From positions 1-13,731 of the forward strand of contig JADLHH010000218.1 of the NCBI GenBank assembly GCA_020848855.1: a DNA stretch of 13,731 bases. Reading direction: 5' to 3'. Position 1 is the first letter of the stretch. Each line of letters begins with the position of its first letter. This document shows positions 1-7,530 of this stretch, in pieces. The notes beneath the pieces are model-generated. The model did no database searches. It was not told where the DNA came from and saw nothing but the letters and a program-made list of their open reading frames with translations. The translations under genes and the position numbers were made by a program. Source of the stretch: Anaerolineae bacterium (lineage in GTDB: Bacteria; Chloroflexota; Anaerolineae; Aggregatilineales; Phototrophicaceae).

Positions 1-1193
1 AAGCGCAGTTTGCCGACTGCCTCGGCGCGGCGGCGCAGACCTGCACCGACCAGAACTTCTATCCCATCGGCACGGGTCCCTACGTGGTGGACGAATTCCG
101 CGCCAATGACGTGGTGACGCTGTCCGCCAACCCCAACTACCGTGAAGAGGGCAAGCCCGACTTCCAGCACGTCGTCCTGAAGGGCGGCGGTGACGCTGAA
201 TCGGCGGCGCGCGCTGTACTGGAAACCGGCGAAGCCGACTATGCCTGGAACCTGCAGGTTGCCCCCGAAATTCTGGCGTCGATGGAGGCAGCCGGTAACG
301 GCTCGATCCTGGTCGCGTTCTCGACGGGTGTGGAGCGTATCCACATCAACCAGACCAACCCCGACCCGGCGCTGGGTGACATGCGCTCGGTGTGGGCGGA
401 AGACGGCTCCAACGCGCATCCGTTCCTGACGATCCCGGCGGTTTATCAGGCGCTGTCGATGGCGATTGACCGCAACATCATGGCGCAGCAGCTTTACGGC
501 GCTGCCGGTCGCGCGACCTGCAACCTGCTCGCCGCTCCCGCCATTTATGCCTCGACCGCCAACGATGCCTGCCTGACGCAGGATATCGCCGGCGCGAACG
601 CGCTGCTGGACGAAGCCGGAATTGTCGACAGCGACGGCGACGGCATTCGTGAAGCCAACGGTGTGCCGCTGCGTGTGCTGTTCCAGACCTCGACCAACGC
701 CGTCCGTCAGGGCGAGCAGGCGCTGATCAAGCAGTGGTGGTCGGAAATCGGCGTCGAAGCCGAACTGCGCAACGTGGACGCGGGCGTGTTCTTCGGCGGC
801 GACCCGGCTAGCCCGGATACCTACGGCAAGTTCTATGCCGACCTTGAAATGTTCACCAACACCTTCGACGGCACCGACCCCGAAGCCTACATGGCGCAGT
901 GGGCGTGCTCCGAAGTCAGCGGTCCCGATAACAACTGGCTGGGCAACAATATTTCCCGCTGGTGCAACCCGGATTACGATGCGCTGGTTGACCAGATGGC
1001 GCAGACTGCCAGCCTGGACGCACGCTCCGAGCTTGCTAAGCAGATGAACGACCTGATCGTTCAGGACGGCGCGGCAATTCCGCTTGTCCACCGTGCCAGC
1101 GTGTCGGCAGCCAGCAACCGTGTCGCGGGCATTGTCATGAACGCCTGGGATTCGGAACTGTGGAATATCGCTGACTGGGTTCTGGCTGGGTAA
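1..1193 (+). CDS. ABC transporter substrate-binding protein, family 5 (peptide/nickel type), 3' part
   Basis: The reading frame is already open at base 3 and ends at TAA 1191-1193, giving 396 residues of the C-terminal part. The N-terminus and signal peptide lie outside the window. The protein should be extracytoplasmic and deliver peptides or similar solutes to the permeases downstream. The order of segments fits SBP_bac_5: 'GTGPYVVDEF' near the start, 'YQALSMAIDRNIMAQQLY', an 'LLDEAG' helix followed by the acidic loop 'DSDGDGIREANG', and a terminal 'AIPLVHRASVSAASNRVAG' stretch. The D-x-D-G-D-G loop resembles a calcium-binding loop and is common in this family as I recall it. Cysteines fall in three close pairs (DC/TC, TC/AC, AC/WC), which suggests disulfides in an exported protein. 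The family is clear. The ligand is not, since the family also carries nickel, sugars and opines. The GTG at 84 is an internal codon, not the start. Confidence 0.93.
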   Translation, partial: AQFADCLGAAAQTCTDQNFYPIGTGPYVVDEFRANDVVTLSANPNYREEGKPDFQHVVLKGGGDAESAARAVLETGEADYAWNLQVAPEILASMEAAGNGSILVAFSTGVERIHINQTNPDPALGDMRSVWAEDGSNAHPFLTIPAVYQALSMAIDRNIMAQQLYGAAGRATCNLLAAPAIYASTANDACLTQDIAGANALLDEAGIVDSDGDGIREANGVPLRVLFQTSTNAVRQGEQALIKQWWSEIGVEAELRNVDAGVFFGGDPASPDTYGKFYADLEMFTNTFDGTDPEAYMAQWACSEVSGPDNNWLGNNISRWCNPDYDALVDQMAQTASLDARSELAKQMNDLIVQDGAAIPLVHRASVSAASNRVAGIVMNAWDSELWNIADWVLAG

Positions 1194-1247
1194 GACCTTG
1201 CCGGGTAAGACCTTGCTGGGTTATACCTTGCCGGGTTATACCTTGCT
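1188..1247 (+). repeat. 15-bp tandem repeat, four copies, over the stop codon
   Basis: Four head-to-tail 15-bp units occupy 1188-1202, 1203-1217, 1218-1232 and 1233-1247. Units 1 and 2 read GGGTAAGACCTTGCY, and units 3 and 4 read GGGTTATACCTTGCY. The last base alternates C, T, C, T, so the array is also two 30-bp blocks. The first unit contains the stop codon of the binding-protein gene. Because 15 bp is five codons, every unit stays in the gene's frame and repeats its C-terminal 'LAG'. A partial fifth copy (GGTTAATTA) follows and supplies a further in-frame TAA at 1251-1253. Slippage or stepwise duplication of the gene's 3' end is the simplest origin. Confidence 0.9.
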
Positions 1248-1286
1248 GGTTAATTACACGGATCAAGCGCGTTAAACAGGTTGAAA

Positions 1287-1334
1287 AAGGGGCGAAGTGC
1301 TTGGCTTACCACGCAAGCCTGAAACTCGCCCCTT
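1287..1334 (+). terminator. Probable intrinsic terminator or attenuator between binding protein and permeases
   Basis: AAGGGGCGA (1287-1295) and TCGCCCCTT (1326-1334) form an exact 9-bp GC-rich inverted repeat. The 30-nt loop can itself pair GCTTG with CAAGC. A T-rich stretch (ATTTTCTTCT, 1339-1348) follows a few bases later. The large loop and the short gap before the T-run make it a less-than-ideal intrinsic terminator. Partial termination here would give more binding protein than permease, as is common in ABC transporter operons. The remaining gap to 1395 shows no convincing promoter. Confidence 0.5.
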
Positions 1335-1395
1335 CCGCATTTTCTTCTGACATCTCATTTACGACCGACGACTCAACCGTGTGTAAGGTGATCGC

Positions 1396-2409
1396 GTGAC
1401 ACAGTATTTCGTCCGTCGAATATTGACCCTCATTCCAACCCTGCTGGCGATCAGCTTCGTGATCTTCGCGGTGCTGGACTTGTCTCCCTCTGACCCGGTC
1501 GGCAATCTCCCGCTGACCATTCCGCCGGAAGTGCGCGAGCAAATCCGGGAAACGATGGGTGTCAACGACCCGTTTCTGGTGAAGTACGTCAGGTGGCTGC
1601 AGCAGTTTTTGATCACCGAGCCGCTGAACGTCGTCGAAAAGGTCACGGGAATCACGTTTCCTGGCTCGGAAGGGCGGCTGCGCATTTATTCGTGGCAGAC
1701 GCGCAGCCCGGTGATCGACATCGTGCTGGAGCGGATTCCACAGACGCTGTGGGTGGTGGGGGTTGCTTACCTGCTGGCGGTGATCATCGCTGTGCCGCTG
1801 GGGGTGCTGTCCGCCTACCGGCAGTATTCCATTTTTGATCAGATACTGACGTTTTTTTCGATATTAGGCTATTCCCTGCCGACATTCTTTACCGGGCTGC
1901 TGTTTATCATTGTTTTCGCCGTGCAGTTGAAATGGTTCCCGTCCGTGTACAATACCACGCTCAAGGTGACAGACGTGAGCAGCTTCCTGCTGCAGCTTCG
2001 GCAGATGGTCATGCCGGTGGCGGTGCTGACCCTGTTTTCGCTGGCGCAGATCAGCCGGTTTACCCGCTCGGCGATGCTGGAGAACCTCAGCCAGGATTAC
2101 GTCCGCACCGCGCGTTCCAAAGGCATCAACGAGCGCGGCGTAGTCATGCGCCACGCGCTGCGCAACAGCCTGATTCCGGTCGTGACGCTGGTCGCGCTCG
2201 GCATCCCCGGCATTTTCCAGGGCGCGATCATCACCGAGCAGATATTCCGGGTCAACGGCTTGGGGCAGCTTCTGATTCTGGCGATTCAGGGCGGCGACCT
2301 GCCGATGGTGCAGACGCTGACCTTCATCTTTGCCGTGTTGATCGTGGTCTTCAACCTGATAGCAGATTTTCTCTACGCGATGCTGGACCCCAGAATCTCG
2401 TACGGCTAG
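1396..2409 (+). CDS. dppB: Peptide-type ABC transporter permease, DppB/OppB-like
   Basis: This 337-residue integral membrane protein is one half of the membrane channel for a family 5 binding protein. It opens with the typical 'YFVRRILTLIPTLLAISFVIF' first membrane helix (residues 4-24). Further hydrophobic segments lie near 117-140, 150-180, 205-222, 258-282 and 300-330. The cytoplasmic coupling (EAA) loop reads 'YVRTARSKGINERGVVMRHALRNSLIPV' at about residues 235-262, followed by 'EQIFRVNGLGQLL'. The GTG start at 1396 has AAGGTGA a few bases upstream. Between helix 1 and helix 2, residues 66-115 diverge from the usual GDLG motif, so the external loop is unusual. It pairs with the permease 18 bp downstream. 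Assignment to the family is firm; the transported solute is unknown. Confidence 0.93.
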   Translation: MTQYFVRRILTLIPTLLAISFVIFAVLDLSPSDPVGNLPLTIPPEVREQIRETMGVNDPFLVKYVRWLQQFLITEPLNVVEKVTGITFPGSEGRLRIYSWQTRSPVIDIVLERIPQTLWVVGVAYLLAVIIAVPLGVLSAYRQYSIFDQILTFFSILGYSLPTFFTGLLFIIVFAVQLKWFPSVYNTTLKVTDVSSFLLQLRQMVMPVAVLTLFSLAQISRFTRSAMLENLSQDYVRTARSKGINERGVVMRHALRNSLIPVVTLVALGIPGIFQGAIITEQIFRVNGLGQLLILAIQGGDLPMVQTLTFIFAVLIVVFNLIADFLYAMLDPRISYG

Positions 2410-2427
2410 ACGATTGGCAGATGCATT

Positions 2428-3360
2428 ATGGCGACGACAACCAAGCTGGCGGGTGTGAATGTTCAGTCGGAACGCAGGGTCAAGGCACAATCCATCTGGG
2501 GTGACACCTGGCTCCGGTTCCGCAGGCACCGGCTGGCGATGATCGCAAGCACCATGCTGCTGCTGATTTTTGCCACCATCATCCTGGGACCTTACGTCTG
2601 GCAGGTTGACCCCGAACGCATCGATATCGTGTCGGCGAATTCCGGCATGAGCGCCGCGCATCCCTTCGGCGCCGATAACCTGGGGCGCGACACGCTGGCG
2701 CGGGTGATCTTCGGGGGGCGAATTTCGCTCGCCGTCGGCATCTTCGCGATGGGGATTTCGATGACAATCGGCACGCTGGTTGGGCTGATGGCGGGTTATT
2801 TCACCGTGCTGGATAATCTCCTGATGCGCATCACCGACCTGTTCCTGTCGCTGCCGCTGCTGCCGCTGCTGCTGGTCATCACGCTGCTGTTCCGCGACCC
2901 GCTGCGTTCGGCGTTCGGACCGGAAGCGGGAATATTTATCCTGGTGGTGATCGTGATCGGCGCGCTGGGCTGGATGCCGACCGCCCGGCTGGTGCGCGGC
3001 GAGGTGCTGACGACCAAAGAGCGCGACTTCGTCACCGCCGCCCGCAGCCTGGGGTCTTCCGACACGGGCATCCTGCGCCGCCACATCCTGCCGAACGTGC
3101 TCAGCCCGGTGATCGTGGCGGCGACTTTCAGCATCGCCAGCGCAATCATCACCGAATCCGCGCTTTCATTCCTCGGACTGGGCTTCCCGCCCGATTTCCC
3201 CACGTGGGGACGGCTGCTTTTCGACGGTAAAGACTACCTGACGCTGACGCCTCAGCTTGTGCTGTGGCCCGGCATTTTGATCTCGCTCAGTGTGCTGTGC
3301 GTCAATTTCATCGGCGACGGCTTGCGCGACGCGCTCGACCCGCGGCTGCGTAAGGGCTAG
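2428..3360 (+). CDS. dppC: Peptide-type ABC transporter permease, DppC/OppC-like
   Basis: This 310-residue membrane protein is the second permease subunit. It has the OppC layout: a cytoplasmic N-terminus with 'WLRFRRHRLAMIA' (28-40), a first membrane helix at about 40-57, and the signature 'HPFGADNLGRDTLARVIFGGR' at about 78-98. The EAA coupling loop 'DFVTAARSLGSSDTGILRRHILPN' lies at about 200-223, and the family-typical 'ESALSFLGLG' near 240-250. It ends in 'GDGLRDALDPRLRKG', a standard DppC tail. The start is ATG 2428 in the sequence ATGCATTATGG, with a weak ribosome binding site. An in-operon position 18 bp after dppB fits translational coupling. No ATPase gene follows: the next gene is on the opposite strand, ending 14 bp away. 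The ATPase subunits must lie elsewhere or upstream of the window. Confidence 0.93.
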   Translation: MATTTKLAGVNVQSERRVKAQSIWGDTWLRFRRHRLAMIASTMLLLIFATIILGPYVWQVDPERIDIVSANSGMSAAHPFGADNLGRDTLARVIFGGRISLAVGIFAMGISMTIGTLVGLMAGYFTVLDNLLMRITDLFLSLPLLPLLLVITLLFRDPLRSAFGPEAGIFILVVIVIGALGWMPTARLVRGEVLTTKERDFVTAARSLGSSDTGILRRHILPNVLSPVIVAATFSIASAIITESALSFLGLGFPPDFPTWGRLLFDGKDYLTLTPQLVLWPGILISLSVLCVNFIGDGLRDALDPRLRKG

Positions 3361-3374
3361 CCGGGAAACGCCGC

Positions 3375-3671
3375 TTATTCGCAGTACACCCACGCCGTGC
3401 GCCCGCTGCGCAGGCGTACCTGAATGCGCCGGTAGTCCTCGCCTTCGTAACGGTCGATTTCGACCAGTTCTTTGGGTGTGACTTCGATGACTTTGCCGGG
3501 AAGCGTGTGGGCGATGTCCGCGACGGCGATCGGGTACACAATGTTGTCGATGCTGATTTCCGACTTTCGGTAGCCGACCAGCGAATCCTGGGAGCCTTCA
3601 ACGACACGACCGAAGACGGTGCTTTGAACCTGCGGGTCTTGCAGTGTTCCATACACAAAGAGCGATTCCAT
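3375..3671 (-). CDS. Gamma-glutamylcyclotransferase-like (AIG2/GGACT fold) protein
   Basis: This 98-residue cytoplasmic protein begins MESLFVYGTLQDPQV, which matches the N-terminal strand and YGTL substrate loop (residues 7-10) of the AIG2/GGCT fold. The second family mark, 'EIDRYEGEDYRRIQV' (71-85), is also present. Known members cleave gamma-glutamyl amino acids or gamma-glutamyl amines to 5-oxoproline plus a free amine; others have no known activity. The ATG complementary to 3669-3671 is preferred because the homology starts there and an AGGA lies nine bases before it. An upstream in-frame extension to 3770 has no family resemblance. The gene stands alone, convergent with the dppC-like gene and divergent from the liv genes. 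A short protein of this kind could clean up gamma-glutamyl products of the synthetases downstream, but that link is speculative. Confidence 0.85.
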   Translation of the reverse strand: MESLFVYGTLQDPQVQSTVFGRVVEGSQDSLVGYRKSEISIDNIVYPIAVADIAHTLPGKVIEVTPKELVEIDRYEGEDYRRIQVRLRSGRTAWVYCE

Positions 3672-3701
3672 GGCAGCATGTCCTGTACGGTGGTGTGCAT
3701 T

Positions 3702-3736
3702 GCCGAAAATAATACCTCCACGAAAGACGGATGCAA
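3702..3736 (-). promoter_or_regulatory. Candidate sigma-70-type promoter for the cyclotransferase-like gene
   Basis: On the minus strand TTGCAT (complement of 3731-3736) and TATTAT (complement of 3709-3714) are separated by 16 bp. The -10 matches the consensus at five of six bases and the -35 at three of six. Transcription would begin near 3702, leaving a leader of about 30 nt that contains the AGGA ribosome binding site. By-eye prediction only. Confidence 0.38.
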
Positions 3737-3843
3737 ACCGCATGGCTGGCACCGCACCGCCCATGAACACGGCGCAGGGGTTCGCTGAGCGCGCGGCTTT
3801 GCGTTTCGCTTAGTCCGCCGCTTATTGGATTGACACTTGGTGC

Positions 3844-3872
3844 TTGCGTCTCTTCTCATCTCTGGCTAATAT
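3844..3872 (+). promoter_or_regulatory. livG: Candidate promoter for the liv operon
   Basis: TTGCGT (3844-3849) and TAATAT (3867-3872) are 17 bp apart just upstream of livG. A perfect TTGACA lies at 3830-3835, but no good -10 sits 16-18 bp after it. The gap 3672-3897 between the divergent genes is the only place in this part of the window where promoters for both directions would be expected. Weak prediction; the leader to the livG start would be short, about 20 nt. Confidence 0.3.
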
Positions 3873-3897
3873 CTCCGCCCAAAGTGCGAGGCACATC

Positions 3898-4698
3898 ATG
3901 GTCACACAGGGACACGAAGCCGAGTTGTTGGCGGTTTCCGACCTGGCGAAATCCTTCCGGGGGCTGCGCGCCCTAGAAGACGTCAGCGTGTCCATCTATC
4001 CCGGCGAAATACACGGGGTAATCGGACCCAACGGCGCCGGAAAGACGACCCTGTTCAACTGCCTGACGGGCTATCTCCCGCCGACACGCGGCAAGATCGT
4101 ATTTCAGGGACAGGACATCACCGGGCTACGGATGCCGGCTGTTACGCGCCTGGGTATCGCCCGGACGTTCCAGAATATCCGGTTGTTCGGCGCGCTTACG
4201 GTGCTGGATAACGTGCGGGTGGCGCAGCAGCTTCGCACGAAATTCGGCGCGTTCGAACTGCTGCTCGGCTTGCCTTCATTCCGGCGCAAGGAACAGGCGC
4301 TGACCGATCAGGCGATGGCGCATCTGGAACTGTTCGGGCTGGCAGATCACGCCGACCGGCAGGCGTCGAGCCTCGCCTACGGGATGCAGCGCCGGCTGGA
4401 GATGGCGCGAGCGCTGGCAACTTCTCCCCGCCTGCTGCTGCTGGACGAACCCGCCGCCGGGATGAACGTCAGCGAGACCGATGCGCTGCACCAGATGATC
4501 GTGCAGATCAAAGAGCGATTCGGGCTGACGATCATTCTGGTCGAACACGACATGCGCCTGGTCATGAATATGTGCAACCGCATCACCGTGCTCAATTATG
4601 GGCGTGTGCTGGCGACCGATCAGCCGGACGCAATTCGCCGGAATCCTCAGGTCGTCGAGTCGTATCTGGGAAAAACGCATCAAACTGCCAACGCCTGA
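3898..4698 (+). CDS. livG: HAAT-type ABC transporter ATPase, LivG-like
   Basis: This 266-residue cytoplasmic ATPase powers a branched-chain-amino-acid-type importer. Walker A is GPNGAGKT (43-50), the Q-loop lies in 'ARTFQNIRLF' (88-97), the signature is LAYGMQRRLE (159-168), Walker B with the catalytic Glu is LLLLDEPAAGM (179-189), and the switch His is in VEHDM (215-219). 'FQNIRLF' and 'DEPAAGMN' are LivG marks that separate it from LivF. The signature varies from the more usual LSYGQQ, which is tolerated in the family. ATG 3898 is chosen because GAGG lies six bases upstream. A TTG at 3844 would add 18 residues with no ribosome binding site, and those residues look unlike LivG. It is the first gene of a five-gene transporter operon and is followed 18 bp later by livF. 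Confidence 0.95.
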   Translation: MVTQGHEAELLAVSDLAKSFRGLRALEDVSVSIYPGEIHGVIGPNGAGKTTLFNCLTGYLPPTRGKIVFQGQDITGLRMPAVTRLGIARTFQNIRLFGALTVLDNVRVAQQLRTKFGAFELLLGLPSFRRKEQALTDQAMAHLELFGLADHADRQASSLAYGMQRRLEMARALATSPRLLLLDEPAAGMNVSETDALHQMIVQIKERFGLTIILVEHDMRLVMNMCNRITVLNYGRVLATDQPDAIRRNPQVVESYLGKTHQTANA

Positions 4699-4716
4699 AA
4701 ACCGAGGGATCGACCT

Positions 4717-5433
4717 GTGCTCCGGCTCGATAACATCGATGTTTACTATGGCAAAATTCAGACCCTGAAGGGCGTCTCGCTGGAAGTCAACGACGGCGAG
4801 CTGGTGACGCTGATCGGCTCCAACGGCGCGGGGAAATCGACTACGCTGCGGACGATCTCCGGGCTGCTGCGCCCGCGTCAGGGGAGCATCCTCTACGACG
4901 GCAAGCCGATCGATCACCTGCCGCCGCACGAGATCGTCAATCTGGGGGTGGTTCACTGCCCGGAAGGTCGGCGGCTGTTCGGTCACCTGAGCGTGAGCGA
5001 GAACCTGCGGCTGGGGGCGGTCACGGGGCGCAGCCGTGCTCGCGCCGACCAAGCCCGCCGCGAAGTCTACAACCTTTTTCCGCGCCTCGAAGAGCGCAGC
5101 CGGCAGTCCGCCAGCACGCTTTCGGGCGGCGAGCAGCAGATGCTCGCCATCGGGCGGGCGCTGATGGCGCAGCCCCGGCTGCTGCTGCTGGATGAGCCGT
5201 CGCTGGGGTTAGCGCCGCTGCTGGTCGAATCGGTCTTTGGTGTGATCCGGCAGATCAAGGCGCAGGGGGTGACGATTCTGCTGGTCGAGCAGAACGCCTG
5301 GAAAGCGCTGGAAGTCGCCGACCGGGGCTACGTGATGGAGACGGGCAAGATCATCCTGGCGGATACGGCGGACGCGCTGCGGACGAACCCGCAGGTCGAG
5401 CACGCTTACCTGGGGGGGGAAGTGGGGGCATGA
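4717..5433 (+). CDS. livF: HAAT-type ABC transporter ATPase, LivF-like
   Basis: This 238-residue second ATPase pairs with LivG to drive the same importer. It starts at GTG 4717 with CGAGGGA seven bases upstream, giving MLRLDNIDVYYGKIQTLKGV, a typical LivF N-terminus. Walker A is GSNGAGKST (34-42), the signature is the canonical LSGGEQQ (135-141), and Walker B is LLLLDEPSLGLAP (155-167). The switch position reads VEQN (190-193), with Gln where LivG has His; this is normal for LivF. 'CPEGRRLFGHLSVSENL' (81-97) is another LivF mark. Length matches the family. Its stop overlaps the livH start (ATGA, 5430-5433), which implies translational coupling. Confidence 0.95.
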   Translation: MLRLDNIDVYYGKIQTLKGVSLEVNDGELVTLIGSNGAGKSTTLRTISGLLRPRQGSILYDGKPIDHLPPHEIVNLGVVHCPEGRRLFGHLSVSENLRLGAVTGRSRARADQARREVYNLFPRLEERSRQSASTLSGGEQQMLAIGRALMAQPRLLLLDEPSLGLAPLLVESVFGVIRQIKAQGVTILLVEQNAWKALEVADRGYVMETGKIILADTADALRTNPQVEHAYLGGEVGA

Positions 5434-6410
5434 GCCTACCCTTATACGCCTTACAGCAGTTGATCAACGCGCTGAGCATCGGCAGTCTGTACGCGCTGAT
5501 GGCGGTCGGGCTGGCGATGGTGTTCGGCATTCTGCGGCTGATCAATTTCGCGCACGGCGATATGATGATGGTTGCCGCGTATATCGCCGCGTTCGCGCTG
5601 ATCGCGGGGATTCCGCTGCCGATTGCGCTGCTGATGATGGTCATCGGCACGGTGCTGGTCTCGGTCATCATGGAGCGCGTCGCCTACCGCCCGATTCGAA
5701 CCGCGCCGCCGGTCGCCGCGCTGCTGACCTCGTTCGCCGTCGGGCAGATTTTGCAGAACAGCGCGCTGCTGACTTCGCGCTTCGCCCAGCAGCCGGTGCA
5801 GATCGCCTTCCCGGCAATCGACTTTCTGCGCGGGGTGGTGACGGTCGGCGCGCTGACGATCCCGAAGGTCAACATCGCCAGTCTGGCGCTGGGGGTGGTG
5901 CTGCTGTTCCTGCTGAGCCTGTTCGTGACGCGGACGACGCTGGGATTGTCGATGCGGGCGGCGGCGGAAGACATTCAGGCGGCGCAGTTGATGGGCATCA
6001 ACACCAACCGCGTGATCGTGACCGCGTTCGTGATCGGCGCGCTGCTGGCGAGCGTCGCCGGGCTGCTGTACGCCGTGCAGACCGGGACGATCAACCCGGA
6101 TATGGGCTTCTCGCCAGTACTGAAGGCGTTCATCGCGGCAGTGATCGGCGGGTTCGGCAGCGTCAGCGGGGCGGTGGTCGGCGGGTTTACGCTCGGCTTG
6201 CTGGAAGTGCTGCTGACGGCGGTTCCCGGTCTGGGGGATATTCTCCCGGCGGCGACGACCTCGCCCGGCGTGATCCAGTTCTTCAAGACGTATCTGCCAT
6301 CGTCGCTGACGAGCTACCGCGACGCCTTCGTTTTCATCATTCTGATCCTGCTGCTGCTGGTGCGACCCGGCGGAATTCTGGGAACGTCTGACAATGACAG
6401 CTCACGCTGA
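5430..6410 (+). CDS. livH: HAAT-type ABC transporter permease, LivH-like
   Basis: This 326-residue polytopic membrane protein is one of two permeases of the importer. The N-terminal 'GSLYALMAVGLAMVFG' (18-33) and 'INFAHGDMMM' (38-47) are strong LivH signatures. The coupling region 'GLSMRAAAEDIQAAQLMGIN' (172-191) and 'AAVIGGFGSVSGAVVGG' (236-252) follow in the expected order. About eight hydrophobic segments can be seen by eye. The ATG lies inside the livF stop (4-bp overlap). The C-terminus ends in 'LLLVRPGGILGTSDNDSSR', a usual LivH/LivM type of ending, and overlaps livM by 17 bp. The family cannot by itself distinguish uptake of branched-chain amino acids from urea, amides, aromatic acids or other solutes. 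Confidence 0.95.
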   Translation: MSLPLYALQQLINALSIGSLYALMAVGLAMVFGILRLINFAHGDMMMVAAYIAAFALIAGIPLPIALLMMVIGTVLVSVIMERVAYRPIRTAPPVAALLTSFAVGQILQNSALLTSRFAQQPVQIAFPAIDFLRGVVTVGALTIPKVNIASLALGVVLLFLLSLFVTRTTLGLSMRAAAEDIQAAQLMGINTNRVIVTAFVIGALLASVAGLLYAVQTGTINPDMGFSPVLKAFIAAVIGGFGSVSGAVVGGFTLGLLEVLLTAVPGLGDILPAATTSPGVIQFFKTYLPSSLTSYRDAFVFIILILLLLVRPGGILGTSDNDSSR

Positions 6411-7506
6411 AAGTGGTCACGTGACCGACCGGTCAATGACCGCCCGGACGCAGCGAAACGGGTTTCTGATCCTGCTGGCAGTGTCGGTGCTGCTGATGGT
6501 CGTGCTGGAAGCATCCGGCAGCAACTTCTGGCAGAGCCTGGTTATCAACCTGGGCATTTCGATTGTGCTGGTGGTCAGCCTCAATCTGTCCAACGGCTTC
6601 ACCGGCGTGTTCTCGCTGGGGCACATTGGCTTCATGGCGCTGGGCGCGTACATCTCGGCGATCCTGACGCTGCCGGTCAGCACCAAGCACGCCTACCTGC
6701 GTGAACTCCCCGACTGGCTGGCGGTGGTGCATTTCGACGCGACCATCGGCTCGTTCCCGGTCGGGTTTCTGGCGGCGACGCTGATCGCCGGGGTGCTGGT
6801 ATCGGTGGTGGCGCTGCTGGTCGGGCTGGTACTGATGCGGCTTTCGGGGCATTTCGTCGCCGTCGCCACGCTCGGCTTTCTGGTGATCGTGCGGGTGGTG
6901 CTGGTCAATGCCGACGAGTACACGCGCGGCTCGCGCACGTTCTCGAACGTCACCCAGTACACCGACCTGTGGTGGGTATTTGCGTGGGTCGTGGTTGCGC
7001 TGTACGTCGTCTGGCGGATCAAGTTTTCGGCGTACGGGCGCGCCATGTTCGCCCAGCGCGAGGATACCGCCGCTGCGCAGTCGGTCGGCATCGTTATTAT
7101 GCGCCCGCGCCTGCTGGCGTTCGTCATCAGCGCGTTCTTCACCGCCGTCGCCGGGGCGCTGTACGCTCACTACCTGACGTCGTTTTCGCCCAAAGCGTTC
7201 TACTTCGACATCACCTTCCGCGTGATCACCATGCTGGTGATCGGCGGGATGGGGTCGGTTACCGGGTCGGTCGTCGGACCGATCTTCATCACCGTCATCA
7301 GCGAGAGCCTGCGCCGGCTGGAAGACGTGACGCTGCTGTACGGCGTCAGCCAGATCGTGCTGGCGGTGCTGTTCATCGTGATCATCATCTTCCGTCCCGG
7401 TGGCTTGATGGGCGACCGGGAGATCAATTTCGCGGGCATGTGGCAGCGACTGCGCCCCGGCGGGGGCAGCGCGCCACAGCCAGCCGAGTCATCTGCACGG
7501 GATTGA
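6394..7506 (+). CDS. livM: HAAT-type ABC transporter permease, LivM-like
   Basis: This protein is up to 370 residues long and is the second permease. Family marks are 'NLSNGFTGVFSLGHIGFMAL' (64-83), the 'FSAYGRAMFAQREDTAAAQS' coupling loop (211-230), and 'VIGGMGSVTGSVVGP' (282-296), with alternating hydrophobic segments throughout. A roughly 30-residue loop at about 95-125 sits between membrane segments. The start is uncertain. ATG 6394 overlaps livH by 17 bp and has GGGAAC about ten bases upstream. GTG 6421 and ATG 6436 are alternatives in the same frame and would remove 9 or 14 poorly conserved residues before the first membrane helix. The C-terminus (about 350-370) is a polar tail. It is followed by livK after 24 bp. 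Confidence 0.94.
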   Translation: MTAHAESGHVTDRSMTARTQRNGFLILLAVSVLLMVVLEASGSNFWQSLVINLGISIVLVVSLNLSNGFTGVFSLGHIGFMALGAYISAILTLPVSTKHAYLRELPDWLAVVHFDATIGSFPVGFLAATLIAGVLVSVVALLVGLVLMRLSGHFVAVATLGFLVIVRVVLVNADEYTRGSRTFSNVTQYTDLWWVFAWVVVALYVVWRIKFSAYGRAMFAQREDTAAAQSVGIVIMRPRLLAFVISAFFTAVAGALYAHYLTSFSPKAFYFDITFRVITMLVIGGMGSVTGSVVGPIFITVISESLRRLEDVTLLYGVSQIVLAVLFIVIIIFRPGGLMGDREINFAGMWQRLRPGGGSAPQPAESSARD

Positions 7507-7530
7507 CCGCTTATTCGAGGAGAAGCGAAG

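Noticed and set aside
1864..3084. A 406-codon open frame on the minus strand opposite the two peptide permeases
   Set aside because: Its composition (many Gln, Arg, His, Asp) mirrors reverse-complemented membrane-protein codons. No domain or ribosome binding site supports it.
3340..3375. Bidirectional terminator between the convergent dppC-like and cyclotransferase-like genes
   Set aside because: Only short pairings (GGCTAGCC, GCGGC/GCCGC) are present and no T-run follows in either direction.
3672..3770. N-terminal extension of the cyclotransferase-like gene to an upstream start at 3770
   Set aside because: The extra 33 residues do not resemble the family, and the MESLFVYGTL start has its own AGGA. 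The extension would also overlap the candidate promoter.
3830..3835. Perfect TTGACA as -35 of the liv operon promoter
   Set aside because: No acceptable -10 hexamer lies 16-18 bp downstream; the TAATAT at 3867 is 31 bp away. The weaker TTGCGT at 3844 has the right spacing instead.
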